Below, piece by piece: positions 34,753-44,600 of a stretch of DNA of 64,000 bases (positions are counted from its first letter, which is position 1; every line of letters begins with the position of its first letter). Below the pieces are notes generated by a model that saw only the letters and a program-made list of their open reading frames with translations, was not told the DNA's origin and did no database searches. Location: positions 62,001 to 126,000 of the forward strand of contig CADCDS010000006.1 in NCBI GenBank assembly GCA_902800215.1, in the 5' to 3' direction. Position numbers and translations under genes: made by a program. Source of the stretch: an uncultured Bacteroidales bacterium (GTDB taxonomy: Bacteria; Bacteroidota; Bacteroidia; Bacteroidales; Paludibacteraceae).

Positions 34753-37119
34753 ATGAGGAAAATTGTTGCAGCAATTTTATTGTGCAGTCTGGCATTGACT
34801 GCCCATGCCGTTCCGGCGAAACGCGGATGGCAGACACGTACCCAGGCAGATGGGTCAAGTATTGAGGTTCAAGTGATCGGTGATGAGTTTTATCACTACA
34901 CGATTAACCGTGAGGGGAAGCAGATTCGTCTGAATGAGGCGGGTATGTATGAAGTAGTAGGCGAGGCACCGAGTGCAGCGAAAGTGCAGGCACGTCGTGC
35001 CAATGCTCGCAGAGCACGCAGAGAGTTTGGTGTAACGCCGAACTTGGCACCGAGAGGTATTGTCATCTTGGTGAATTTTACGGACAAGTCGTTTGCAGCA
35101 TCGCATACGCGTACCGTCGTTGACTCGCTTTGTAATGCAAAGGACTGCCAGGTGAACAAACACGGCACGAAAGCGTTCCCGTCAGCAGGCCAGTATTTCC
35201 TGGACCAATCCAACGGATTGTATCATCCGGTGTTTGACGTGTATGGTCCGGTGAATCTAAGTCATAACATGAAGTACTACGGAGAGAACGATGAGAACGG
35301 CAACGATATGCGTCCGGCAGTAGCCGTAGTAGAGGCATGTAAGCAGTTGGAGAGTTCGGTGGACTTTACGCTGTATGATTCCGATAACGACGGTAAGGTC
35401 GATTTCGTGTATATGATCTATGCCGGTGAAGGCGAGCATGCTACGGAAGTGGAGAATCAGATCTGGCCGCATGCTTTTTCTATTGACGAGGAGTTTGAGT
35501 ACGAGGACACCTATTTCACGGATGTCTATCCGACGAAGAACAGTTGTAAGGTGGATGGCAAGCAGATCAATACCTATGCTTGTTCGTCCGAGTTATCGGG
35601 TAGTGACCTGGACGGTATCGGAACATTGTGCCATGAGTTCAGCCACGTAATGGGTTTACCGGATTTCTACGATACGAAATATGGAAATAACTACAACAAC
35701 CACGTCACACCGAATGATTGGGACGTAATGGATGGCGGTAGTTACAATGAAGAAGGTCACTGTCCTCCTAACTACAGTGCATGGGAGAAGTATTTCTTCG
35801 GCTGGCATACTCCGGTTAACTTGGGTAACGAAGGTCAGAACCTGACCTTATATGCAAGTGGCACGGAGAACTATCAGGCTTATCAGATTAATACAAGCGG
35901 AAGCCTTATCACCGCTACTACGGCAGGTGAGTGCTATTATATCGAGAACCGTCAGGCCGTAGGATGGGATCGTGGTCTGCCGCACCATGGATTATTGATC
36001 TGGAAAGTGAACTATAACCAGTCGGCTTGGGTGAATAATGAACCGAATAACACGTCCGGTAATCCCCGTTATACGTTGGCTTCGGCTTATGGCACGACGA
36101 TCGGTACGTATTTGAACAGTTCGCAGACGGCCTATGTATATGACGGACCGAAGAACCCGTATCCGGGATCCAAGAACGTGACGACGAAGACGATTGCCAA
36201 TAAACCGCTGTTGAACATTGCGGAGAGCAATCAGTTGATCACCTTGACGTATATCGAGGAACCTGTCGTACCGGTAGATCCGTTTAACGTGGTGTTTAAG
36301 GTGAATGGAGCGGATTTTGCAACGGTGGAGAGTACCGGAAAACTGGTATTGCCGGAGAATGAACCGAGTGCATGCCAGGACGGAAGAGTGTTCATGGGAT
36401 GGTGCACCAGCGCTAACTACAGCAGTCAAACGACTGCACCGACCTTTGCACAGGCCGGTCAAGCGGTTCAAGAAGGTGCTGTGTTCTACGCGGTGTTTGC
36501 TGACCAGGAAGGCGAAGGCGGTGCCGCTGTGAACGATGAGTTGACCTTAGCTACTACCGGCGTTTCCGGTACGAATTATACGGATTGGAGTGGTAAAACC
36601 GGTGCATCGGGAGCCGTTTATGCAGGTCAGAGCGCAGGAGGAAACAATGCCATTCAATTACGTTCCAAGAACAGCAATTCGGGAATTATCACTACCACTT
36701 CCGGCGGAAAGGTTTCTAAGATCACGGTCGTATGGAACAGCAGTACTTCCGGTCGTACCTTGGATGTATATGGAAAGAGCAGTGCTTATTCGAGTCCTTC
36801 GGATCTGTATGGCAATAACAAAGGTACCAAGATCGGTTCTATCGCCAGCGATACGGATACGGAGTTGACGGTAGAAGGCGAATATACGTATATCGGTCTT
36901 CGTTCCAATAGCGGTGCATTGTGGTTAGACAAGATCACGATCACTTGGGGCGGTGGTGCTTCCTACAGCAACTACAGCACGTTATGCGGCGGTGGTGAGT
37001 CGATTGTAGAAACCATCGGTGAGCAAGAGAAGACTGTGAAGAAAGCGATTCGGAATGGTCAGTTAGTGATTATTCGCGGAGAAGAAGTGTACTCGATCAC
37101 CGGTGAACGGATTGAATGA
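34753..37119 (+). CDS. M6-family metalloprotease, third copy, with extra C-terminal domains
   Basis: The 788-residue protein has a signal peptide, a propeptide (VPAKRGWQTRTQADGSS...GDEFYHYTINREG) and the M6 domain with [11 protein letters not shown] and WDVMDGGSYN. Unlike its two relatives it then carries a B-repeat-like domain (FNVVFKVNGADFATVES to VFYAVFAD, about 515-590), a jelly-roll-like domain common in Bacteroidales surface proteins (about 600-745), and the shared tail (KKAIRNGQLVIIRGEEVYSI). The calcium-loop-like DSDNDGKVD precedes the zinc site. Its stop overlaps the next gene by four bases. Confidence 0.88.
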   Translation: MRKIVAAILLCSLALTAHAVPAKRGWQTRTQADGSSIEVQVIGDEFYHYTINREGKQIRLNEAGMYEVVGEAPSAAKVQARRANARRARREFGVTPNLAPRGIVILVNFTDKSFAASHTRTVVDSLCNAKDCQVNKHGTKAFPSAGQYFLDQSNGLYHPVFDVYGPVNLSHNMKYYGENDENGNDMRPAVAVVEACKQLESSVDFTLYDSDNDGKVDFVYMIYAGEGEHATEVENQIWPHAFSIDEEFEYEDTYFTDVYPTKNSCKVDGKQINTYACSSELSGSDLDGIGTLCHEFSHVMGLPDFYDTKYGNNYNNHVTPNDWDVMDGGSYNEEGHCPPNYSAWEKYFFGWHTPVNLGNEGQNLTLYASGTENYQAYQINTSGSLITATTAGECYYIENRQAVGWDRGLPHHGLLIWKVNYNQSAWVNNEPNNTSGNPRYTLASAYGTTIGTYLNSSQTAYVYDGPKNPYPGSKNVTTKTIANKPLLNIAESNQLITLTYIEEPVVPVDPFNVVFKVNGADFATVESTGKLVLPENEPSACQDGRVFMGWCTSANYSSQTTAPTFAQAGQAVQEGAVFYAVFADQEGEGGAAVNDELTLATTGVSGTNYTDWSGKTGASGAVYAGQSAGGNNAIQLRSKNSNSGIITTTSGGKVSKITVVWNSSTSGRTLDVYGKSSAYSSPSDLYGNNKGTKIGSIASDTDTELTVEGEYTYIGLRSNSGALWLDKITITWGGGASYSNYSTLCGGGESIVETIGEQEKTVKKAIRNGQLVIIRGEEVYSITGERIE

Positions 37120-37670
37120 TCAAGGCGTTACCGCATATATGGATGATTTGTTGGATGCTGCTGAGTCCTGCTATTTGCATGGCTCAGCGGAATCCGGTAA
37201 GGCATACATTTCATAGCGATTCGCAAGGCGGGGTAAGGTTGACGTTTAGCGCTGACTACAAACAAGGATATACTTCCTTATTGACCTATACCTGCAGCCA
37301 TAATGCGGTTTTTGGAACATATACGGTGGGTTATACGCCTACTATCTGTATCAATCTGCCGGAGAAGGATGATTTTGTGACGACCACAGCGGTGGATAGT
37401 CTGAGAGCAGTGACGATAGGTTTTTATCCGAATACCGACAAACGCCATGATGTGAAGTTGCAATTATCGAGAGATAGTATCCATTGGTCCGACTCGATTG
37501 TTTCGGATTTGATGTATAATTCGGCAGGATTGATAAGGGCGACTTTTGTGCCGGGACGGTATTATGTGCGGATAAAGAATACTACCATTAAGAAGAAAGC
37601 GGTGTCGCTGTGGTATATCGAGTACTTGTTTGGAGATTGTAATTGCGTGCTATATATTCCGGAAGAATGA
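37116..37670 (+). CDS. Secreted protein of unknown function
   Basis: The 184-residue protein has a signal peptide (MIKALPHIWMICWMLLSPAICMA) and a beta-rich mature part with a few cysteines (TYTCSHNAVFGTYTVGYTP, then FGDCNCVLYIPEE at the end). No family was recognised. It overlaps the M6 protease stop and the S26 peptidase start by four bases each (ATGA), so its product is probably linked to one of them, perhaps as a substrate or partner. That is inference from position only. Confidence 0.65.
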   Translation: MIKALPHIWMICWMLLSPAICMAQRNPVRHTFHSDSQGGVRLTFSADYKQGYTSLLTYTCSHNAVFGTYTVGYTPTICINLPEKDDFVTTTAVDSLRAVTIGFYPNTDKRHDVKLQLSRDSIHWSDSIVSDLMYNSAGLIRATFVPGRYYVRIKNTTIKKKAVSLWYIEYLFGDCNCVLYIPEE

Positions 37671-38122
37671 AGATAGCGAATGACATATTGATTCCTGAAC
37701 TGGCGCGATTGGTAGCCGAAGGTAAGGAAGTGCGGTTTACGCCGGCAGGCGTAAGCATGCGGCCGTTTATTGAAGGAGATAAGGATAGCGTGGTGTTAGA
37801 GCCTTTACGCCGTGCGCCGAGAAGGGGTGATGTGTTGTTAGCGGAAGTGGAGACGCTTTGCGGAAGGAGGACGTATGTGCTGCACCGATTGGTACGGATA
37901 GAGGGCGAGACCTTGGTGCTGCAAGGGGACGGAAACTTACGGGGAGAGGAAAGATGTGGTATCGGTGACGTTATTGCACGCGTGAAGCGGGTAGAGAGTC
38001 CCAAAGGGCACCGAAAAATGCTGACGAGAGGTTTTATCTGGTACGGATTGAAACCGGTAAGAAAGTGGTTATTAAAGATTTATAGACATTCGATATTAAT
38101 TTGGTTTTATGAAAACAATTGA
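37667..38122 (+). CDS. S24/S26-family serine peptidase, SipW-like
   Basis: This 151-residue peptidase has the S26 core: GVSMRPFIEGD with catalytic Ser30, then RTYVLHRLVRIEGETLVLQGDGN with His73 and Asp88. His instead of Lys as the general base is typical of SipW/ER-type signal peptidases. A short hydrophobic stretch lies at the C-terminus (KIYRHSILIWFYENN). It overlaps the PqqD-like gene by 14 bases. Together they may process a peptide; the substrate is not visible. LexA-type autoproteases share the fold but normally carry a DNA-binding domain, absent here. Confidence 0.8.
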   Translation: MKIANDILIPELARLVAEGKEVRFTPAGVSMRPFIEGDKDSVVLEPLRRAPRRGDVLLAEVETLCGRRTYVLHRLVRIEGETLVLQGDGNLRGEERCGIGDVIARVKRVESPKGHRKMLTRGFIWYGLKPVRKWLLKIYRHSILIWFYENN

Positions 38123-38375
38123 AGGATTTAAGTTGCGTAAGTTAGGCAACGAGTATATTTTAGTAGGCGAGTCGATGGCGTTGATCAATTTCAACAAGAT
38201 GATCACGCTGAACGAGACAGCTGCTTTCTTATGGAAAGAAGCAGAGAAGGGTAGTTTTGACGCAGCATCGCTGTGCAAGGCTTTGTGCGATGAGTACGAC
38301 GTAGCACCGGAGAAGGCGATGACGGATGTGGTAGCTACGATCGATTCCTGGAAAGAAGCTGGAGTGATAGAGTAA
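38109..38375 (+). CDS. PqqD-like RiPP recognition protein
   Basis: The 88 residues match the PqqD pattern: MKTIEGFKLRKLGNEYILVG, then MITLNETAAFLWKEAEKG, a DAASLCKALCDEYDVAPEKA helix pair, and a final IDSWKEAGVI. PqqD-type proteins bind leader peptides for modifying enzymes of ribosomal peptide pathways. No radical-SAM, cyclase or transporter gene follows; the only partner is the S26 peptidase upstream. Confidence 0.8.
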   Translation: MKTIEGFKLRKLGNEYILVGESMALINFNKMITLNETAAFLWKEAEKGSFDAASLCKALCDEYDVAPEKAMTDVVATIDSWKEAGVIE

Positions 38376-38440
38376 GGTGAAAGGAGGAAGGTGAAAGGTG
38401 AAAGATCCTTTCAATTTTCATTTTTCAATTTTCAATTATT
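38375..38440. repeat. Word repeats (AAGGTGAAAGGTGAAAG and TTTCAATTTTTCAATTTTC types)
   Basis: Two word types in tandem follow the PqqD-like stop. The second matches the family inside mpl (1100-1138). Confidence 0.8.
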
Positions 38441-38522
38441 AAGAATCGGTTATACCTTATTATTATTCGTGCGCGTAAGCGTGCGAATTTTTTGTATATA
38501 TCAAAAAAAAGCATTAATTTTG
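38441..38522 (+). promoter_or_regulatory. Promoter region copy 1, shared with 41292-41372
   Basis: AAGAATCGG(T/C)TA(T/C)ACC, TTATTATTATTCG, GCGCGT and a TTTG-N20-TAATTTTG promoter (TTTG 38491-38494, TAATTTTG 38515-38522) are arranged alike in both copies. The upstream block is likely a binding site for a common regulator or a duplicated promoter. Confidence 0.75.
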
Positions 38523-38574
38523 CGCGTTTTTGGGTACAAAAATTAAGAATTTACAAAAATTAGGTATAAAAAAG

Positions 38575-41223
38575 ATGAAGAAATTTTACACATTATTTCT
38601 TATTGCCCTAATGGGTATTGGCTCGGTTTGGGCGCAGACCTACGACGGAGGAACTTGGTATTCGCTTTTGCAGAATCAAGAGTTCAACCAAGGAAGTATT
38701 GGTACATTAACCAAAGAGTTTGATGTATTTCCTCCTACGGCGTCTTCAATGTCTTTTCAATGGAAGAATAAGAAATTCTGGTTCAATGGCACTTATGGTA
38801 GTGTGGATTTGAATTTTTATGAAAGTACAGATGGTTCTTCCTATGGTGAAGGACAACAAGTGGTTAACTGTGGTGTCGGAACAGACAAAACTTCTTATCA
38901 GAGTGATTCGTACACCATACTCAATCCAAGTCAACTTCTGAAATTTAAGTTTACATTGGGTACTTCGTATGGAGCGTGGGTGTCTTATCTGAAATTGCCT
39001 TTGGCAAAACATATTTTATTGAAGGATAATACAGCTTATGGAAAGACGACGGCTTCCAAGACCTTTACGCAGGAGACACGTATTGGTAAATCGAGTAATA
39101 TCCGTGCAGATTTCCGTTCTTTCTTGACGAATGGTGATATCTCTATTTCGCTGACGGAAGGCGATGCAGAGGTGTTCCGTTTAGGAGCGGAGAACAACAC
39201 TACAGGTGTGTTGAGTAGCAGTACGGCCGGTAAGACCTATGATGTAGGTGCGAATGCATGTGCAAGTGCTAATGGTAGCGCAGCTGCATGTTCTGCAGGT
39301 CAGTTGGGTAAAATTGATAACTACTCGTTCCAGATCTATTTCTGCCCGAAAGCGGTAGGTGAAGCAACCGGTAAAATTACTATTACGGATGGCACTAATA
39401 CTGCGACAATATCGCTGAAAGGAACCGGTATTAAGATGGAGACGTTGGAGGTTGATGTACCGCTGAGTTTCTGTCAGGGCAGTTCGGTTGAGTACCGCGG
39501 AAAGACCTATACGGCAGCTACAAGTGAGCAGATTAATGCGACCGGTGCTATCCGTGATACCGTATATAATGTGACAGTAACGGTTCTGCAGCCGACAACG
39601 GGTACAGCTGAGAAGACGATTGTATATGGCGCAGAGGAAAGCTGGAACGGTATTGACTTGTCGGAATATACAGTAGGTTCTCACGAAGTAGAGTTTAAGA
39701 CGACGAACGTAGCCGGCTGTGATTCAACGGTAACCTTGACGCTGACGGTCAACAAGCAGGAGACGTTGGAGGTACCGGTAGAGTTGAGCTTCTGTGCCGG
39801 CGGATCGGAGTTCTACCGCGGAGTAGAGTATACAGAAACCGGTGTGTTTGATGTACCTGCTGAGGGTGCAGTACGCGATACCTTGTATAAGGTGAACGTG
39901 ATTGTTCTGCAACCTACGACGGGTACAGACGAGATGACGATTGTTTATGGTGACGACCTGGAATGGAACGGTATTGCGCTGAAAGATTCGACGGTAGGTG
40001 TGCATAGTGTAGTCGCTGTGCTGACGAATGCCGCAGGCTGTGATTCGACGGTAACGCTGACGCTGACCGTCAATAAGATCGAGACCATTGAACTGCCGGT
40101 AGATTTGAGTTTCTGTGCCGGTGGTTCGGAATGGTACCGGGGTACGGAGTATGCTGAGGCAGGTGTGTATGATGTGCCGGTAGAGGGAGCAACGCGTGAT
40201 ACGCTGTATAAGGTCAATGTAACCGTTCTGCAGCCGAGTTCTGAGGCCGTAGAGATGGAGATGACGGTAGGTGACGACCTGGAATGGAATGGTATCGCCC
40301 TCAAGGATTCTACCGTAGGCGTCTATACGATCGTTTATGAGACCACGAATGTATCGGGCTGTGACTCGACCGTTACCCTGACGCTGACCGTTAACAAGAT
40401 GGATACGCTGAAAGTGGACACTGCCTTCGCATTCTGCGAGGGTGGTTCGGAGGACTTCCATGGTAAGACCTACACCGAAGCAATCAAGGACACGATCCTG
40501 GCTATCGGCGAAACGCGTGACACGCTCTATTTCGTGAATGTGACGGTGCTGCAGTCGAGTTTCGATACTGCGGAGATGGAGATCACCGTAGGTGACGAGG
40601 TAGAGTGGAACGGTATTGCGCTGAAAGATTCGACGGTAGGTGTGCATTATGTGGAATTTGTGACCACAAATGCAGTTGGTTGCGATTCGACGGTGACCTT
40701 GACGCTGACGGTAAATAAGCTGGAGATGCTGGAGACGGAATACCAAATTGAGATCTGTGAGGGTAGCGAGCAAGAGTATCGCGGTGTAACCTATAATGAG
40801 GAAGGAATGTTTACGCTGGATGTGATTGAAGGCGAAACGAGAGACACGTTGCTGACGGTAGTTGTGACGGTTAATGCGAAGGGTTATGAAGAGATTCTAC
40901 TGACGGATACCATCGGAAATACCATTGAACTGCCGGAAGGCGAGTGGACGCTGGGCGAAGAGGTTGTTAGTGGTTCTTATGAGATCCAGGAGACTGATAT
41001 TGAGGGACTTGTGTTTGTTCAGATCGGTGAAACGGAGAAGGGTTGTGAAGCCGTAACGAAGATCATTGTGACGGTGGAGGAGAAGCCGCAAGATCAGGGT
41101 GATCCGACAGGTTTTGAGAACGTAGGAGAGGCACAAAAGGCCGTGAAAGAGTTCCGTAACGGTGTGCTCTATATCCGCCGTGGCGAGAAGGTGTATACGG
41201 CATCCGGAGAGCTGGTGAAGTAA
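38575..41223 (+). CDS. Repeat-rich secreted surface protein with C-terminal tail
   Basis: From ATG 38575 the protein has 882 residues: a signal peptide (MKKFYTLFLIALMGIGSVWA), an N-terminal beta domain of about 270 residues, then about five tandem repeats of about 92 residues (V-x-L-S-F-C-x-G-x-S...YRG..., then GDDLEWNGIALKDSTVG and AGCDSTVTLTLTVNK), and the shared tail (KEFRNGVLYIRRGEKVYTAS). Each repeat has conserved cysteines in FC and GCDS. Adhesin or cell-wall-like role is likely; no enzyme motif. The long minus-strand ORF inside is a shadow. Confidence 0.85.
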   Translation: MKKFYTLFLIALMGIGSVWAQTYDGGTWYSLLQNQEFNQGSIGTLTKEFDVFPPTASSMSFQWKNKKFWFNGTYGSVDLNFYESTDGSSYGEGQQVVNCGVGTDKTSYQSDSYTILNPSQLLKFKFTLGTSYGAWVSYLKLPLAKHILLKDNTAYGKTTASKTFTQETRIGKSSNIRADFRSFLTNGDISISLTEGDAEVFRLGAENNTTGVLSSSTAGKTYDVGANACASANGSAAACSAGQLGKIDNYSFQIYFCPKAVGEATGKITITDGTNTATISLKGTGIKMETLEVDVPLSFCQGSSVEYRGKTYTAATSEQINATGAIRDTVYNVTVTVLQPTTGTAEKTIVYGAEESWNGIDLSEYTVGSHEVEFKTTNVAGCDSTVTLTLTVNKQETLEVPVELSFCAGGSEFYRGVEYTETGVFDVPAEGAVRDTLYKVNVIVLQPTTGTDEMTIVYGDDLEWNGIALKDSTVGVHSVVAVLTNAAGCDSTVTLTLTVNKIETIELPVDLSFCAGGSEWYRGTEYAEAGVYDVPVEGATRDTLYKVNVTVLQPSSEAVEMEMTVGDDLEWNGIALKDSTVGVYTIVYETTNVSGCDSTVTLTLTVNKMDTLKVDTAFAFCEGGSEDFHGKTYTEAIKDTILAIGETRDTLYFVNVTVLQSSFDTAEMEITVGDEVEWNGIALKDSTVGVHYVEFVTTNAVGCDSTVTLTLTVNKLEMLETEYQIEICEGSEQEYRGVTYNEEGMFTLDVIEGETRDTLLTVVVTVNAKGYEEILLTDTIGNTIELPEGEWTLGEEVVSGSYEIQETDIEGLVFVQIGETEKGCEAVTKIIVTVEEKPQDQGDPTGFENVGEAQKAVKEFRNGVLYIRRGEKVYTASGELVK

Positions 41224-41250
41224 ACGATACGATTGTTAAGATAAAATGAA

Positions 41251-41278
41251 AGAGAAGGCCCCAAACCTTCTCTTTTTT
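41251..41278 (+). terminator. Rho-independent terminator
   Basis: AGAGAAGG (41251-41258) and CCTTCTCT (41266-41273) form an 8-bp stem followed by a T-run, 27 bases after the stop of the 882-residue protein. Confidence 0.85.
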
Positions 41279-41291
41279 ATATTCATTTTTT

Positions 41292-41372
41292 AAGAATCGG
41301 CTACACCTTATTATTATTCGCGCGCGTGAGAGTGTAAAAATTTGCATAATTCGAAGAATTATATTAATTTTG
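41292..41372 (+). promoter_or_regulatory. Promoter region copy 2, shared with 38441-38522
   Basis: TTTG at 41341-41344 and TAATTTTG at 41365-41372 are 20 bases apart. The upstream block matches copy 1. The gene it would drive starts more than 300 bases downstream (41691). Confidence 0.75.
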
Positions 41373-41690
41373 CACCCAATTTTGGAAACTACGGCTAAGA
41401 AAATGTGCACAAAATCTTAATAATCGTACATTTTGATAAATCAACTTGACAATTAGTCCAAAAGGACCAAAAATGAGCAAAAAAATAATTGAAATGGCAA
41501 AGTGGCAAAATGACAAAGTGTCCTGAGGCCGCTAAAATCAAGGAGTTTGCCAACTTTGCCACTTTGTCACGACAAAAATAAAGTGTCTCAGAGTCTCAGA
41601 GTCTCACGACATTTTTTGAAAATAGACAAAATGGACAATATGGACAAAATGGACAGTCCACAAAAATATAACAAACAAGAAATTTAAGGT
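41373..41690 (+). promoter_or_regulatory. Long leader of the giant surface protein gene, rich in words and hairpins
   Basis: No gene lies in this 318-base stretch. It holds TGGCAAAGTGGCAAAATGAC words facing TTTGCCAACTTTGCCACTTT (a possible long hairpin), GAGTCTCAGAGTCTCA repeats, and TGGACAATATGGACAAAATG repeats ending in TGGAC-A-GTCCA. The rest is AT-rich. Confidence 0.55.
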
Positions 41691-44600
41691 ATGATTAGGA
41701 CTTTGGTAGGACTAAGGTCTAGGATTACCAGTACAAAACCCTTACTTACTATGCTTGCGCTCCTCATGGTGTGCCTTTTTGGCGTGAATGAGAAGGCGTG
41801 GGGAAAGGAGTGGAAATGGGAACTTACAGTTAATGTGTCAGAGGGAAAGGGTTCTGTATATGCTAAAATTGATAAGCAAGTAGCAATATGGTATGATGAA
41901 AAAACTTCCGATGATGCAACATCCGGGTCTCCTCAAACTATAACTGTAACAACAAACAATCGGCATGATTGGCAAAACTCGAATCGTAGGGGTAGAGTGT
42001 TGTTTCGTTCTAATGATACAGGTTATACCTTTGCGGGATGGTATGATGGGGACGGTAATCAATTAAGTACAGCAACCGATTATACTGCCTTTGGCGCTTG
42101 CAATGACGGAAAGATAATGACGGTTTATGCGCATTTTAGAGCTCATACTTATACCATTAAGTTCAATGGTAATGGTGGATCGGGAAGTATGGGTGAGCAT
42201 ACATGTACCTATGACAAAGCATGGAATCTTACTGCGAACGCTTTTACTCGTACCGGTTACACTTTCGCTGGTTGGAATACAAAAGCAAATGGTACTGGCA
42301 CTTCGTATACAGATAAAAAATCCGTTAAGAACCTCACTTCAACCGACGGAGCTACCATCAACCTATATGCGCAGTGGACGGCGAATACGTACAAGGTAAG
42401 ATTTAACGGTAATGGTAATTCCGGTGGTTCAATGAGCGATCAAACAATGACTTGCCATCAGGCAGCAAACCTTACCGCTAATACGTTTACTCGTTCGTAC
42501 ACCGTAACCTACAATGCAGACGGTGGTAATTACACAAAATCTTCTGAAACGGCCACCTATACCTTTGACGGTTGGGCAGAAAGTGCAACCGGCGCAAAGA
42601 AATACAACAACCAAGCAAGTGTTACGAATCTCTCCTATACCAAAGACTCAATAGTCAACCTCTATGCTAAATGGACGGGTGGAACTATCACCTTGGATAA
42701 AGCAACCAAAGATGGCAAAGTGTTTGAAGGATGGTATCTAGGCAATACAGATGAATATGTTGGTTCAAAGAATACAAACTATAACCCGACAGGTAACGTA
42801 ACCCTAAAGGCCCATTGGGTAGATAAAGCAGAACCTAAATATACTTGGAACGGTGATACGATTTACCATGTTGGTGACGCGGCTTTGGACCTTAATGCCC
42901 TTTGGGTTAGTAACAACGATGAGGTTGCCAAGACCTTTACACTCGTTTCGTTCACGCCTTCCGGTACGAACAATACCGGTGCTCCGACTACTACATCCCT
43001 TACCGGTTCTACTTTGTCATTAGGTCAGGCCGGTGAAGTGAAAATCAAAGTTACCCAGCCTGCATCTACCTCTTTTTATGCCGGTATAGCCGAACTGACA
43101 TTGACTATCAACAAGCACGAGAATATCATCCTCGTGAAAGGTAAGCAGAGCTACCGTAAAGAGATCGATATTAACAGTTCTGACAATGAGTTTACCTTTG
43201 CTGCAACCAATACGGATTACGAGCATTATCCTATTCAAGTGGAGCAAATTGCCGGTCATAATATTGCTACTTATAATCCGGATAAGCACGTCGTACATAG
43301 TGCTAACGTGTCCGGTGAAGCTATTTGGCAGGTAACCCAGGCGGAGAACTACTACTACGAGAGTGCTTCTTCCCTTTTTGCAATTGATGTGCGTTTGGCA
43401 GCAGAAGAGGTATGCTACCTGGTAAATGATGATGAACTACAAGAATGGAGTACTATCTGGGCTTCTAAGACTTATGAATTTGATCGCCGAGGAAAGGTTT
43501 GTACATTCAAGGCTTGGCGCGATGATATTGCAGGATTTTCCAATAACGACCATTTTTATGCCGAGTATTCTGCGGACGGATCGAATTGGATATCTGCTTT
43601 GAAATTGAATCTGCCCAACGAGAATGATTGGGATGATTTTTCGATGAATCTTCCGGCTGATGCCCGTTATGTTCGTTTTGCAACTTATACCGGTGCCACC
43701 GGAAGAAGAGGAGTTCGTAATGTTAAAGTTTCTCGTTTTACCTACCTCAACCTCTCTGACGAGACATTGACTTTTGCTAAGACGAATACCAATGCACCGC
43801 TTTATTGCGGCGATGAGTTATCCAAGACCTTTACCGTTGATTGGAGTATGCCGACTAACGGAACAGAGATCAATATCTCTTCTAATAATCCGAAGTTCAC
43901 TGTTTCGCCGGCGAAAATTTCGAATACCGGTTGTGACGATGGTCAAACGACGATTACCGTGACCTACTCATCAGACACAGTCGGTACTTTTGATGGCAAG
44001 ATTATCATCAACAATGAGGTATATTACAAGGAGATTGCTGTAAGCGGAACGACCATTCGCCGTCCGCAGACCATTACGTGGAGTACGGAGGATGAGACTT
44101 TCGTTGAAGGAGATGAGATCTCGGCTTCTGCGGTAGGCGCGGTAACGATGAGTGTATCCGGAGATGGTGCAGCATATGTGGAAGTTTCCGGTAATAAAGC
44201 TACCATCAATGAGTTGGATGGAGAGTTGTCGTCTGTTACGGCTATTTTGACGGCTTCTGCAGCGCAAACGGACGTATATAATGCAAAGGATTCTGTTCGT
44301 ACGATCACTATTACGAATAAGACGAAACAGTCTATCACTTGGGAGCAGGATTTTGCGCATTATAAGACAACGGATACGGAATTGGAAGTGACATTGAATG
44401 CGACGGCTTCCAGTGGATTGAAAGTATATTATGTGCTTAGTGAAGAGGTAGATGGTTTGACGCTTTCGCACAATGCCGATTCGACAGTATGGACGCTGAC
44501 TCACTCTAATAAAGAGTGCGGCGGTGTAACGCTGATCGCTAAGCAGGATGGTAATAGCGAGTACGCTGCTGCAAGTTCTGTTTCTCTGCCGGTTCGTGTA

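Noticed and set aside
39724..40773. 349-codon minus-strand open frame
   Set aside because: It lies opposite the tandem repeats of the surface protein and follows their periodicity; no promoter or family motif.
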